Shown: in pieces, positions 24,622 through 37,600 of the stretch | How the letters are laid out: each line of letters opens with the position of its first letter | Position numbering within the stretch: the first letter of the stretch is position 1 | From: Nelumbo lutea | Lineage: Eukaryota; Streptophyta; Magnoliopsida; Proteales; Nelumbonaceae | Assembly: GCA_022828595.1 (NCBI GenBank) | Contig: JAKGHH010000008.1 | Location: forward strand, 25,598,378-25,662,377 | Length of the DNA: 64,000 bases | Direction of reading: 5' to 3' | Translations under genes and position numbers: made by a program | Notes under the pieces: model-generated | What the model was told of the DNA's origin: nothing | Seen by the model: only the letters and a program-made list of their open reading frames with translations | Databases searched by the model: none

Positions 24622-25620
24622 GATCTTTGTTTTCTTTTCTGAATCTTTAGGTCTATGTACATTCTGATGTGGACAAAAAAAAAATAGATGAACTACCAGA
24701 GGGAATTTAGAACTCCAAAGAGAGATTTTGTTCATTCTATTTGATTGTACTCAGTTTTGTATTTGATTGAACTTACAAGTTATATACCTGACATAAAGGT
24801 GCCATTGCAAATCTATTGAAACTAAGATGTCCATCAGAAGTCATCCAGTTAAGCCATTTTCAGCAGTTACTACAAAACATAGCTCAGATTTTGATTTCTC
24901 CCCCCCCGGCTTATGCCATGTAAGACTTCCCCATCCACGTTTAAAACAGTCTTGGTAGGACTTCCTACCAATAACTTGATCTTCTACAATCAATAAACTA
25001 GTTTATTAAGGCTCCACTACAGAAATACTGTTTCCCAATCCAAAGGCCATATTTGTTCGATTTTAAATTGCATGCCCCAAATCCACAACCTGCGTATCAA
25101 CATATCAACAATACCGAACATGAAAATACAGTGACTTGCTATTTTTTCCAAGCTCTCAAGTGCTTAACAAATCTATTCCTGTTTACAATTAATTTCCCTG
25201 ACAGAATATTCACAGTTCATTATCAAAACCAATCAGTAAATTAAGTTCGTTGCCATTTTTTCCAAGCTCCAAGTGCTGAACAAATCTGCTCCTATTTATA
25301 TTTAATTTCCCTGACAGAATATTCACAGTTCTTCATTATCAAAACCAATCAGTAAATTAAGTTCAAAATTCTAGCAAAATAAAATCTTTGTAAATATAAG
25401 CTATCATCTGTTCACATGAATATTTACTTTCACAATCTATTCAAGGAAAAAATAATAATCATTCAAGATAAAACAATTCATATTTTCTTTTTCACTTTTT
25501 TTCTTCATTATGGTCCCTTTTCCCCTATTGCTTCAAATTTCTGATTCACTATCAATCAGCATCAAGTATAATGAAAGGAACTTCTAGTTTTGCTGGCAAG
25601 AGCAGAATGACTAGTGTTTG
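24622..25620. other. Tail-to-tail spacer between CESA7 and alanyl-tRNA synthetase
   Basis: The two genes converge here, so both 3' UTRs and poly(A) sites must lie in this 1 kb. It contains the tandem duplication at 25141-25372 and AT-rich text. No gene is seen. Confidence 0.75.
25141..25372. repeat. Tandem duplication, two units of about 114 bp
   Basis: ATTTTTTCCAAGCTC at 25141 recurs at 25255. The units share AATTTCCCTGACAGAATATT and ATCAAAACCAATCAGTAAAT with a few substitutions and a 3-base insertion, so this is an old local duplication. Confidence 0.85.
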
Positions 25621-28600
25621 TTATTTCAATTTCATTGATGCAAAGGCTGTTGCAATTTCTATGGCCTGCTGAACTTGTGATGCATCTGTCCCCTGAAACA
25701 AAGTAATCAATACAGTTGGATTGGCAGAAATAACGAGGACAGGAGCTATAGAAGAAATCCCTTTTACCATAAGTGAAAAAAATGATGTTTCCCAAGAAAT
25801 TGGACCCTAAACCATATGAAAGAACTTACCTGTCCTTGAGCATAGAAACGTTTGCCAACACTTCCTTTACCACCTCGTCCTTTGAGAGGTTCCATTGCAG
25901 CTGTAAACCACTCTAACAAATCTAAATCCTTGCTCTTACTACCATTCTCAGAAACCCCAGCACACACCACAGCTTTGTTCGTGGTCTCATCTGTACTGAA
26001 TATCATAACTGACATACCCTGTGCATCCAAAGATAGTTAATTGGAGTCAATAAACCTAAGACATGCTTGTGAATCGAATAACCACGTTTCCATTTAGTTG
26101 TTTTATTTCTAGCAAGCATCTGGAGGAAGGGGGGTTCCCACATGCCACTGGTGCATGTGCATGCATGCATCCACACATTTGTTGGTGGTAAAGGTTGATG
26201 AGAATAGGGTAAAGACTTTGTATTCTCCACCTTTTCAGAACGAACCTAGCTTTTTTCACTGACAATCTTTGAAAATAATTCTACAAAAAATAATGGAAAA
26301 GTCATAAGCCGCAAACAAGAACCTTCTGGTCCATAGTTTTGATAACTGCTTCACGAATTGCAGCTGCATCCAGACCAACATTGACACGACAGATGCAGAA
26401 GGCTTTTCCATTGGTAGCAGCAATATCTGCCATTTCAGCAGCTGTCTTTGTAGCTTTTTGAATATTTTCTTGTGCAATCTTCTTTGTTGCCTTTCTAACT
26501 TGATCCTGAAATAAAAAATAAAAAAAAGGAAAAAAAAAACAGTTTCCTTTAACCCAAGATTTAAAGTTAGCAATTAAAGATGTTCTGAGTTCTGACACTA
26601 GAGAAATTCTCTCTGAAAGAGAAACTAGTGCAGTATTTTAAGGGAAAATTTACTTGAAGTTGAGAAATTTTGGCTCCAAGATCTGCTTTCATGGTTGCTG
26701 GAATAGCTGCCGATTGTACGTGACTTTTCAAAGAAGCAACTTTCTGGCAACATGAAAACATTCAAATCAGACTGCATTTTCAAAGAATACATAATGTTGT
26801 CCACGGAGAAGAAAATTTGAAACTTAGCCTAGTTAAAGACTGGTATCAATAAAAAATTGCATCTAAATAGATCCTTTAGTTCTGATAGAAGCAAATTTTT
26901 GTCATTCTTATAGGAGCAAAATTAAGGTAACTGTAGCAAAATCCAATGTCCAATTTATTTGTAATCAAGAACTTCTTAATGATAGTCCATGACATTTTTG
27001 AATATTCAGAAAAAAAAACAAGTATTTTCTAGTGACTAGTGGCCTTTTTAACAAGTTCATGTGGATGGAATGACTTTTCTTTGTCAACTACAGGAGTTTT
27101 AGTCTCCATTGAGGCCTATCACTTAAAAAAGGCTTCATATGGATCCACTTCACGTATACACAAAAGGGGCAATGGTGTAAGTAAAACATTGATGAAACAA
27201 AAATAGCCCATTAATATATTGGAAAATGGAAATTGTGAGTTTTGTGCCCATGTTACTAATGGCATCATGAAACTCCCAGTCTCCCACCATTCAAAATGCT
27301 TCACCATCCTAATCCTACTATATTACATGCTCTGACAGTGCCAACAGCACAAACTGCGCACAGACTAGCTACATACAGTATATCCTACCAATTTCTTCAT
27401 ATATTCTGTGGACAGAAAAAATGGTATATTATAACAAATTTCACCATTAAAATTTGCAAACATTAAAAAATCCATTGAATGCGACAGGAAAAAGAAATTT
27501 TGCAAGTTACCTTAGGAAGTATTAGCTAGGAAAATGATATATTGGATGAGACTTAAATACATACTCTTCCTTTTATTGATAAATATATCAAGAATATAAA
27601 ATCATGCCACAATGCTACAATTTTGGCACCTAAGCTAGTTTGAAAATTCCAACTCTATTTAGATTCTTTATTCAAATTACAAGTGAAATATTCAAATCCA
27701 ATTAAGAATTTTTTAAAGACAATTAGTAGTAGTTAAAGATCCCTTTCTTTTCTTTTTAATGTGGGATATGTACAATGAATTGCATACTCAGGGTTTTATT
27801 TTTGTGCTGAGTCAAGTGAAATATGAGAATTTCCTTTCTCTTCACTTTTCTCTTTATCTTCTCTATGAGCTCTTCTTTGTAAAAGTTTTTCACTTACTCC
27901 ACCTTGAGTTGGACACAGTGGACGAATAAAATTATATGGCAGGTTTTTGTTGATCCATACATCCAAACATAAGAAGTGATCTAGTTCTATCAACTGCCAT
28001 GACTTTACACAGGAAACATACAGCAAAGTCATCTTCAATGGGTCAAAAGAAGCTTGGCTTCTCAAAGTTCCATGTAGAAAAATATTGGCCTTAATCATGG
28101 GTACAAGCATTGAAATATGCTGGAAATGTTGATTGACATATTTCAGTTTCAAGCCCTATTGACAAACTTCAAAATAAATAGACAAGAGTGGATTAGTAAA
28201 GGTCATCATATAAATATACGTTTATATATATATATATATATTATTATTTTTTATACAACTAATCTTCCATTACTTCAGTTAATTTAGTATAAATTCACAT
28301 AATTGGTGATTTGTTGTCAAAATATATATTTAGTTGGATTATCCAATGGAATATACTTTTGTCTATTTACATTATATTCCTAGTTTTTATATTATACTTG
28401 ATGATAACACTATAATTTAAAAGTGTGCATTTATGCTTCTGTTGTCATTTGTTTTTTTTTTTTCAATTTCAATTGAAAAAAACAACATATTAATGAAAGA
28501 CGGGGAGAATACAATAAGCATGGCCCCCAAAATTAGGTCTGTCCCACTCCTATACAGTAAGAAACTGCATACTTAGAGCCCTAGATTACCAGCTTACACC

Positions 28601-31600
28601 CCAAACAAACTTTTAACAGAAAATATGATATTACTAAATATATTTTAACAGAAAATGTTTCTAAGAAACAATTCTCATAACTGTACATTTTATCATCTAT
28701 TAAAAATTTAAAATATCACAGAATATTTGCAAGGATTTACATTGTTTTCAATATTTCTATAACTTCTAAGTGTATTTCTATGCAACAGTTCTGATATTTC
28801 AACCATTTTTCCTATTCTTATATGAATAGTAGTTCCATTGACACTAAAATTTTAAAATTTGGCCTTAATTTTTTCAACTAGTAGCATACTTACAAGTTCC
28901 TTATATCTGTATCCATCTTCCACTGAATCATCGTGGACCACACAGATCCCATAAAATTTTCATAGGAACAACTCAAAATGTATTAATGTTGGTTAATCTC
29001 GACTGATTGCACGATAATTCGATATCAACTTCAAAAAAAAAAAAGGAAATAATAGAATTCATCAATTGGATTCTTGCAAATTGTGAAACATGACATGCTG
29101 CCCACACAAGATAAAAAGGAAGAATGCACATTGAAATACAGCATACAGTTATAACTGTATAGTTATATATTTCCATGATAAAAAGGAATTTCAGTGGCTA
29201 AAATGTTCCGCAATGCATAGTTATATCATTCTAGGGTGAAAAGGAATTCGGTGGCTACCTTCTCCATCTGGCTTACATCTAATTTAGCTGCATCACTGAT
29301 CTCCTGCTCTAGTGAACGTGCCGATTCTATTGCCTTAAAAGCACAATCAGTTGTAACAGCAGTTATTCTTCGGACACCCTTAGCAATTCCCTCCTCAGAT
29401 AAAAGAGCAAAAGCTTTAGCCTCTCGTGTATTTGATATATGGGTCCCTGGATATGTCCACATAATCAGGTTCCAAAATAACATTAAAAGGAATTCACTAC
29501 ACAGTACGAAGGTTCCACAACTACAAACTTGTATGCATGTGTACAGGGAAAAAACAACAGAATGACAAGTTTAGTCCTGTAGGACACTAGCACCAAGTGA
29601 AGACTTTGACATGCATCAAAAATTGCCATGAAGAGCAATAAAAAGTTACACATGAAAGGAAGATTATATTATGAAATGGCATTAACCTCCACAAAGTTCT
29701 GTTGAGATTGATGACCATTCTTTATTATCTGGATTAGCAAGAAGATCCTCCACTTTTCTACCAATTGCCACAACCCTGACTGGGTCAGGATATACCTACA
29801 TCAGCACATAGCAGAAATAAATAGATAAACCAATCAATAATTAGATCTGATATGCTAATGTTAACTTGTTTCTTGCCAAATTCAACAGGACAATGATGAG
29901 AGGAAAAAAGGAACTTACTTCCCCAAATACAGCTCGTAAACCAGCTATACGTTTAGCATCAGCAAGGTTTACCTCCTTGGCAAACACATTTAATTCATCT
30001 CTTATTTGTTTGTTCACAATTGACTCAACCTTTCTCAAATCATCAGGATGAACAGGCTTGCCTGTTAAAAATATTGAGGGTGCTTCAGAAATAAGTCTAT
30101 GCACTAGAATGGATCCATATGATGGAATAAACTATTACCATGGGAAAAATCAAATCGCAATTTTTCAGGAAGAACAATAGATCCCTTCTGGTCAACATGA
30201 TCACCAAGCACTTCCTGCATTCGTAGCATAGAAAATGTAGAGAATCAAATACAAACAGATAAACAAAGTTCAGAGGCACGTATTGAAGTGATTGTGGCAT
30301 ACCCTGAGGGCAAAGTTCAGCATGTGGGTACAGGTATGATTAGGGGCAATAAGAGTCCGCCGGTCATAGTCTACCTGGTCATGTCATCAAGCACTGCAGA
30401 TGGTGACAACTACAACAACCAAAGAAAAGAAAACTTAAAATAGGATAGCTAGGATGAATAGAATGTTTCACCTTACAGACTACTTTATCACCCACAGTGA
30501 ACCTGCCAGTTCCTCCAGCAATAGAACCAATGTGGATGATAAAACCTCCAAAAATTTGAACATTAAGAACTTGAAATGATCCAAAGGACCCTTCAAGTGA
30601 TCCGGTGTCGAATATCTGAAAACAAATCAACACATATCAAAGGCAGATTGTTGAGGCATATTGCACAAGTCAATATGTCAGCAGGGTAAACGGACAAAGA
30701 TGCAGGGGTAAAAGGAATATAGTAAAGATGGCCATAACTAACTAGTGAACAATAACATGTCCTTCAGAAGGAAATTCCTGAATCTTCTCATATTAAAATT
30801 ATTGGTAACTGACATTAGGTCCTCAGAATTCACAAAAATTATAAAGAGTTAAAGAAAACATCCAAAATCATTCAGAAGGGAAGGAGCAAAGTAAGAGTAA
30901 ACACTATCTTCTACAATCAAGTAATTTTCATGTAGTGACAGTGTTGTCTGCACACTATCTTCTTTAAAAATAGGAATTCACAGAAGAATAACCAAAAGAA
31001 CACTCAAAAAACAGAAATCGAACTCAAAATCTTTTTCATTTGTATCATTCTTTACCTTTGGCGTACATATAAAAAAGGGCAGCCCAGTGCACAAGGCCCC
31101 GCCAATGTGGGGTCTGGGGCGAGACAGAAGTACGCAGTCTTACCCCCTGCACATACAGAGAGGTTGTTTCCTTTGAACCCTGGTCACCCAGGTCACAATG
31201 GAGTAACCCAACAGTTGCACCAAGGCCCACCCTAACCTTTGGCATACATATCTATACCAATTATTTTACATGTGTCAGGTTGTTCATCTTTGTTCCTATT
31301 TTAATGTCCCCTGGATGCCCTTGCCAACTTATGTCTCATCAGTGTTTTAGAAGGCGTGGGAGGCGTACACCTGGAGGCGCTCCCAAAACGCCCTGAGGCG
31401 TATGCCAGAGGTGCTGACACCTCTGAGGCGTACGCCTCCGGTGCAAGAGGTGTACGCCTCTTGCGCTTTTTTCATGAGGCGTGCTAGAGGTGTATGCCTC
31501 ATGCACATCTTATATAAAAAGACAAAAAAAAAAAGAGAAAAAAAGAAAGGAAAAGAAAGGGAAGGGAAAGAAAAAGAAAGAGAAGAAAAAAAGAGAAAAG

Positions 31601-34600
31601 GAAAGGGAAGAAAAGATAAGGGGAAAGAAAGTGGTTTGCCTTTGCCACTTTGTCCCCTGCCCCCCAGACCTGCCTGCCCCCTTTTCGATGCAGCCCAATT
31701 TGTTATGCACGTCTTTATTCTTCTTAATATAAAAGATTTTTATTAAAAATAAAGAAAAAATGAGATCCCCCTTCCTCTTCATCCTCATCCTAACCCCCCT
31801 CCTCTTAAGGAGGCTTACGCCTCTTGCGTTCTGAACCATGCCTCACGCCTCTAGGTAGTGGAACGCCTCGCGTCATGCCTCCGTGTTTTAAAACATTGGT
31901 CTCATTGAAGGATTTCCAATTTGGTTCTAATGATGTGAATGTGTACATAGTAAATGTCTATGGTTATATATATATATATATACTCGTATGTATGTATACA
32001 CACACATCTCTCTTCTGCAATATACATCCTTATTTACAATATATCAGGGTAGATTAAACTAACACATTATTTTTCAAAACAGGGTTACATGGTAGGGCGT
32101 ACAGTACCTGTCCACCTTGTTCAGCATAGAAACTTGTGGTTTCTAGAACAACACCAACTTCATCACCTGCAATGGCACTCTCCACAAATTCTGCTCCAGT
32201 ATAAATGGCTTTTATCACACTTTCATGATCCTGAATTTCAAAAAAGAAAAACTTAAGTTGTGCTCAAGGGATGAATTATCCATGTCAAAGCAAACGTTTC
32301 ATTAAACACAAGAAACCTTAGCCATGGAAGACATCAAGACAACATTAAATTGTCCAACCAAGACAATTAAAATGACTCGAACCAAAATGATGAAAGTTAA
32401 CATTGATTATATGTACAGATAGGTTGACTCAATTTCCCTATAGTACTTAATATCAATTTCCTCTCATATCAGATCAAATAGAAACCTAATTCCTGTAGGT
32501 AAAATCCACAACCATGTATTTTCACTAACCTGGAACCATATAAACTTGCTGCTGTCATCAGTTGGAGATATTCCTTTCTTGTGCAACTGAGAGGTGGCAT
32601 CAGCATCCATTACAATTGCACCACCAGCTTGCTGCAAGTAATTGATGTAACAACAAACAGCATAAAAAAAAACCCAAAAAAAAGAGATTTAACCAAACCA
32701 AATAAGTTGACTATGAATTCATTCCCTGGTTTTTTAGGAAAATATACCAGTCTAGTCCAATGTTTTTAAGGTAAAATGAACATAGAGAAGAGACTAATGA
32801 GGTAATGATACCCTGCTTATGTAATAGCATAACATACCATGCCATCTGAAAGCATCTAAAGATCAGTCTAGTCCAAAGTTTTTAAGGTAAAATAAATATA
32901 GAGAAGAGACTAATGAGGTAATGATTCCATACCTTATTCTGTGCACTCCTAGATCTTTTTCTTGCTTCTTCCATGGCAGTATTAAAACCCTCCACATCTA
33001 CTGTAAGACCTCTTTCCTCTGCCATCAGCTGATGAAAAGAAGAGTAAGTAGATATGAAAGTGAGACTCACACCCATACAAGCCCAAGGAAAAGGTATAAC
33101 AAGAGAAATGGTTGTACTCTACACACCTGAGTCAGATCCAGTGGAAATCCATAGGTGTCCCATAAGACAAATGCATCCTGAAATTAATAGATTAGCATAG
33201 TCAGGTACAGAAGAAACTCAGAATTAATGATACTGTTTTTTTTTTAGAGAAGGCAAATGACAACTATATTTCTGTGGTAAAAGAGGAGGAAATTCCCCAT
33301 ACAGTGAGTGACTGTACATCTCTATATGGGTTAATTGAACAAGTTTGATAAACTTAAACATCTCCTAATCTGTATCTTTCAGTTCTATGAAAATTACTCA
33401 TTACAATAAATAATAGTATGATGATCTTATCAGCTTTAAGGAAAACAACATAATTAAAATGAAAGGGGTGAAATATCTCCATGTGGCCAGAAAAGTGGAC
33501 AAAGCTCTCACTTTTGAGCATCTTATTTCAAGGGATAGGGACCAAGAGTATCCATATTCTCTTTGTAGAGTTAGAAAACAGTAGAAGGAAACTCTAAAAC
33601 AGTTGTGTTGGCTAACAAAAACAATGCAGGCTCTTGGATATATAGGCGCATCAATAAGGAAGATAATATAATCGGCAGAGGAGTTAAAAACAAGGCAAGG
33701 TGCATTTGAGGGTATGCGCCTCACCTAGGTCCTAGGCACAACACTTTCAAAAGGTCGCCTGGTGCACCTTGTGCTTCAGCCCAGGCATGCACCTTTTGAA
33801 AATTTGTGCATTCTTTCTGTTTTTTTATTCGTTGATTTTTTTTTTTGATAAATGAATGATGTTTTTATTAAAGGGGGTTAGAAATGGTACAATCACCATT
33901 GGGATGTACAAAGTTTTTTTTTTTTTTTTATTTCCTGCTCAGCATCTTTGCTGTGCAGGCTCCCTGTACTTCCTTCTCTTCTTTAATGAAATACTTTACC
34001 TTCCCTCAAGGATGATTCCAAACCCAAACTCTTATCAGATTGCAGTTTATAAAGTAGCCCAATACAAAGAAACCCGAGAAGCCCCTTGTTTAGCTATATA
34101 TAGTCAATTAATATTTGTGTTTAGTTTTTTTAATAATTGCTATTTTTATTTAGCCAATTTTCTAATTTAGTTAATATTTATATTTTTCAGCTGATTGGTG
34201 GAAAGCATTTGGTGCTTCAGCTCCAAATCTACAAAAAATTGCTATCAAAATTCCTAGTTTAACATGCAGTACATCTGGTTGTTGCAAGCGGAACTGGAGT
34301 GTGTTTGAGCATGTCTTTAATAAATTTACTTGTGTAATAATTTATCTTATATTTATATTTTACATTTAAATTTCAAATTTTTTAGTAATTCAATGCTATT
34401 TTATGAATTCACAGATTCATACCAAAAGAGGAATCGCTTGGATCAAAAGCGATTAAATGATTTGGGGTTTATTAAGTTCAACCAGATGCTGAAAGAGAGT
34501 TTTTGATTCACACAGTTACACCGATCCCATCTCTCTAAAAGATATTGATGAGAGTAATGAGTGGTTATTGGGAGAGATGGATGGGGTTGATGATGATTTG

Positions 34601-37600
34601 GTGTTTGATAGTAATTCACTGACATGGGGAGATGTTGCTCGTGCTTATGGAGTAGAAGAGCCACTAAGATATCCAAGATCTAGAAGTTCAAGCTCAACTT
34701 CACAGTTACGAGCCAAGTGGCCCAAGGCAACCAAACGGAGTCAATGGACATATGAGATATGATTTTGAGGTTTTTGTATAGGCAGTAAACTTGCTTTTTG
34801 TATAGGTTGTGCTTTGTGAATGATGTGATGATTGATGAAAGAACCTTTTTTTTTACATTAGAAAATTGATATTGCATATTTAAATACTTAATATATAGCT
34901 TGTTTTTTGAAATATTTTTCAAATCTGATTCCTTACTTGCTTATTACAATAAATGATTAATTTTTATATTGATTTTGTTATGTGTGAGGGTGACGGTGTG
35001 AGCCATGGAGAGGATACCGATACCAAGAGGTAAGTGTCTTTTAAATTCGTTAATGTTGTATAGGTTGTCCTCATAATCATATTCTTTAATTCTTTTATAT
35101 TTATATTTTATATTTTTATATTGAACCATTGAATGTGTTATACTGTTCTGTTATTATTTTTTTTGTTGTCTAGTCTCCTTTAATTATTTATGATGATTTC
35201 TTAATTCTGTACTTATTGCATTTTTTTTATGAAAAAGGCAAAGTATAGTATATTGAAATAAAACCTGATCAAGGTCCTTTGTACAACGAGAAACTGTACA
35301 AGACTACCCAAAATGGACCCCCAAAAGAGTCCACCCTCAAAAAGGAAGAAGAAAAAATATCATTTCTAAATACATTATGAACAGCCAACCAGTGTTTTAA
35401 AAGCACAAGGCGCAAAAAAAGCGCAAGGGCCAATTTGTGCTTGAGGTGCAAGGCGCAAGGTGAGGCGCACGCCTTTTTAAGAAAGGCGCAAAATTACAAA
35501 AAAAGGATAAAAATAAAAAAGTCAGAAAATTCCTAAGAAATGCCAAAAATTTAAAAAAAAAATGCAAAAAAATTAAAAAATATTAAACATAATGTTAATA
35601 AAAATATAAACTTAAATTTTAAAATAAATTATTTAAAAAACCTATTATCTAAAATTAAAATACACAAACATAACATGTAAAGTGTAATCAAATGAAAATT
35701 TAAAAATAAAAGCAAACATATAAAGCATTTTCAAGCATGTAAAACCCACAATCTCTTTTTTTCCTTGATTGCATTGCTTCGAGTAGTTAATGTGATGTAA
35801 AACATATTGCATTCTTGATTCTATGAGTCACCTTTGTAGCATGCCCCTCGAGGCAATCTCGAACAAGTCTATGTTAGGGTCTGAAATTCTTATTTCTCAC
35901 ATAAAAAATAATGATTTTACAACTTTCATTGCCTTTTAAGAAGATATTTTATTGCAATGAATGAATGAACAACATAAGCAAATAGGGGGTCCGGGGGCAT
36001 GCTATGTTGTTCATTCATTCATTGCAATAAAATTTCTTAAAAGGCAATGAAAGTTGTAAAATCATTATCTTTTATGTGAGAAATAAGAACTTCACACCCT
36101 AACACAGACTTGTTCGGGCTTGCATCGAGGGGCGTGGTCGGGGGTCCGGGGGCAAAGCCCCTGGCCCAACTGTTAGACTAAAAAAAAAGAAAAAAGCGCA
36201 AAATTTTCAAAAGGCACACGCCTAGGCACACCAGGCGTGCGCCTTTTGAAAGAGGTGCACCTAGGACCTGGGCGAGGCGCATATCCCAAAATGTGCCTCG
36301 CCTGTGCACCTAGGCACGCTTGAGGCGCACCTTTTAAATCACTGCAGCCAACCAACTCTAACAAAGAAAGATGTACTTTGGTTTAGGCCATAACTGTCAA
36401 GTAGGAAAAGAGAAATGTTGCCACAGTGAAATTAACATATGACCCAGACCACTCTTGGAAGAGAGGGTAAAGAATGATGCCCTGGATAGGATCTCTCCTC
36501 AGAAGACACTAAGGAAAGGCTCAGGTTAATGAATTCTTGGCTCAACGGTCTGGAAAACGAGATCGGCTTCAATCAGTGTAAGAACCGTTTGGACACTGTT
36601 CGAACAGCCTTTACAGCCTTGCATTGGGAACATCTCCGTACTTCTATGCTTTATTTCATAGGGGAGATATTCCCAATGCAAGGCTATGATAGTTGTTTGA
36701 ACGGGCTTTGCACTGACTGAATCCCATTTCCTGGAAAACAGGTTGGGGTATTGAGGCATCAAAGGAAAGGAAGATTTATTCCAGGTTTATGGGTTTACTC
36801 AAATCTCAACAAGAGACTGTTGTTGCTCTTATGGAGGAGAACAATGTGGCAGTGTTAGATTTTGAAGGGACTGAGATGAATAAGGATTAAAGAAAAAGAA
36901 AGAGCTGAAAATCTCAAGGACGCACACTGCAGACCTTGTGAGTGTATTCATGGAGGTACTCAAAATAGCAAGGATGTAAGGGAAAAAGACTTTTTTTTTT
37001 CAGATGTTCTTGTGGGGAAGGTGGGAGAAGATCTGGGTAGAAAGGAGCAAGGTTTAGCTGAACGCAGTGACTGTTCAGCAGGCTGTGGAACCAATGATTA
37101 GGTTCCATGCCAGTAATAAAATACATGGGACCTGCACCTTTCACAATGGGGCCCATGAATTTATTACTGGCGTGGAACTTCATCATTGGTTCCACAGCCC
37201 GCTGAACAGCCATCGCGTTCAGCTAATCAGAATTCGGTATGTAGAGAAACTGATGTGGGCCCCCCACTGTCCGTAGGGCAGAATGTACCTAGTCTATTTG
37301 TTATTCTAGTTCTGTTATTCTAGTTGTTATTTACTTTTCAGTTTTATATTGTTAAGTGTTATGATGTAAACACCAAGGGCAGATGTGTCCTTTCCTGTAA
37401 CTAGCATAACATATAAATATTAAGTTGAAGTGGCGGCGGCAGATGAGTTAGAATCTGTCCCTCCTTTCAGCAACTTGTGTTCTCTTGCTTCTCTTCTATT
37501 CTCTCCTTTTCTCTCATCTTCTCTTCTGTTTTACAAACCTAAAACCTTTTAGGATTCAAGACTGATTACAGTCTTGATCTTCTACACGGTAGAAAGAGGC

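Noticed and set aside
31510..31839. Lys/Glu-rich and Phe/Ser-rich open frames on both strands
   Set aside because: They are translations of the purine tract in a hAT MITE. The same artefact occurs at 51704-52008 and 63654-63962.
34568..34762. Small independent gene with acidic start and Ser-rich end
   Set aside because: It reads as the tail of the hAT transposase remnant (after the dimerisation region), not as a separate gene.
36914..37276. Overlapping open frames on both strands with nearly the same peptide
   Set aside because: The similarity comes from the DNA palindrome at 37054-37226, not from two genes.
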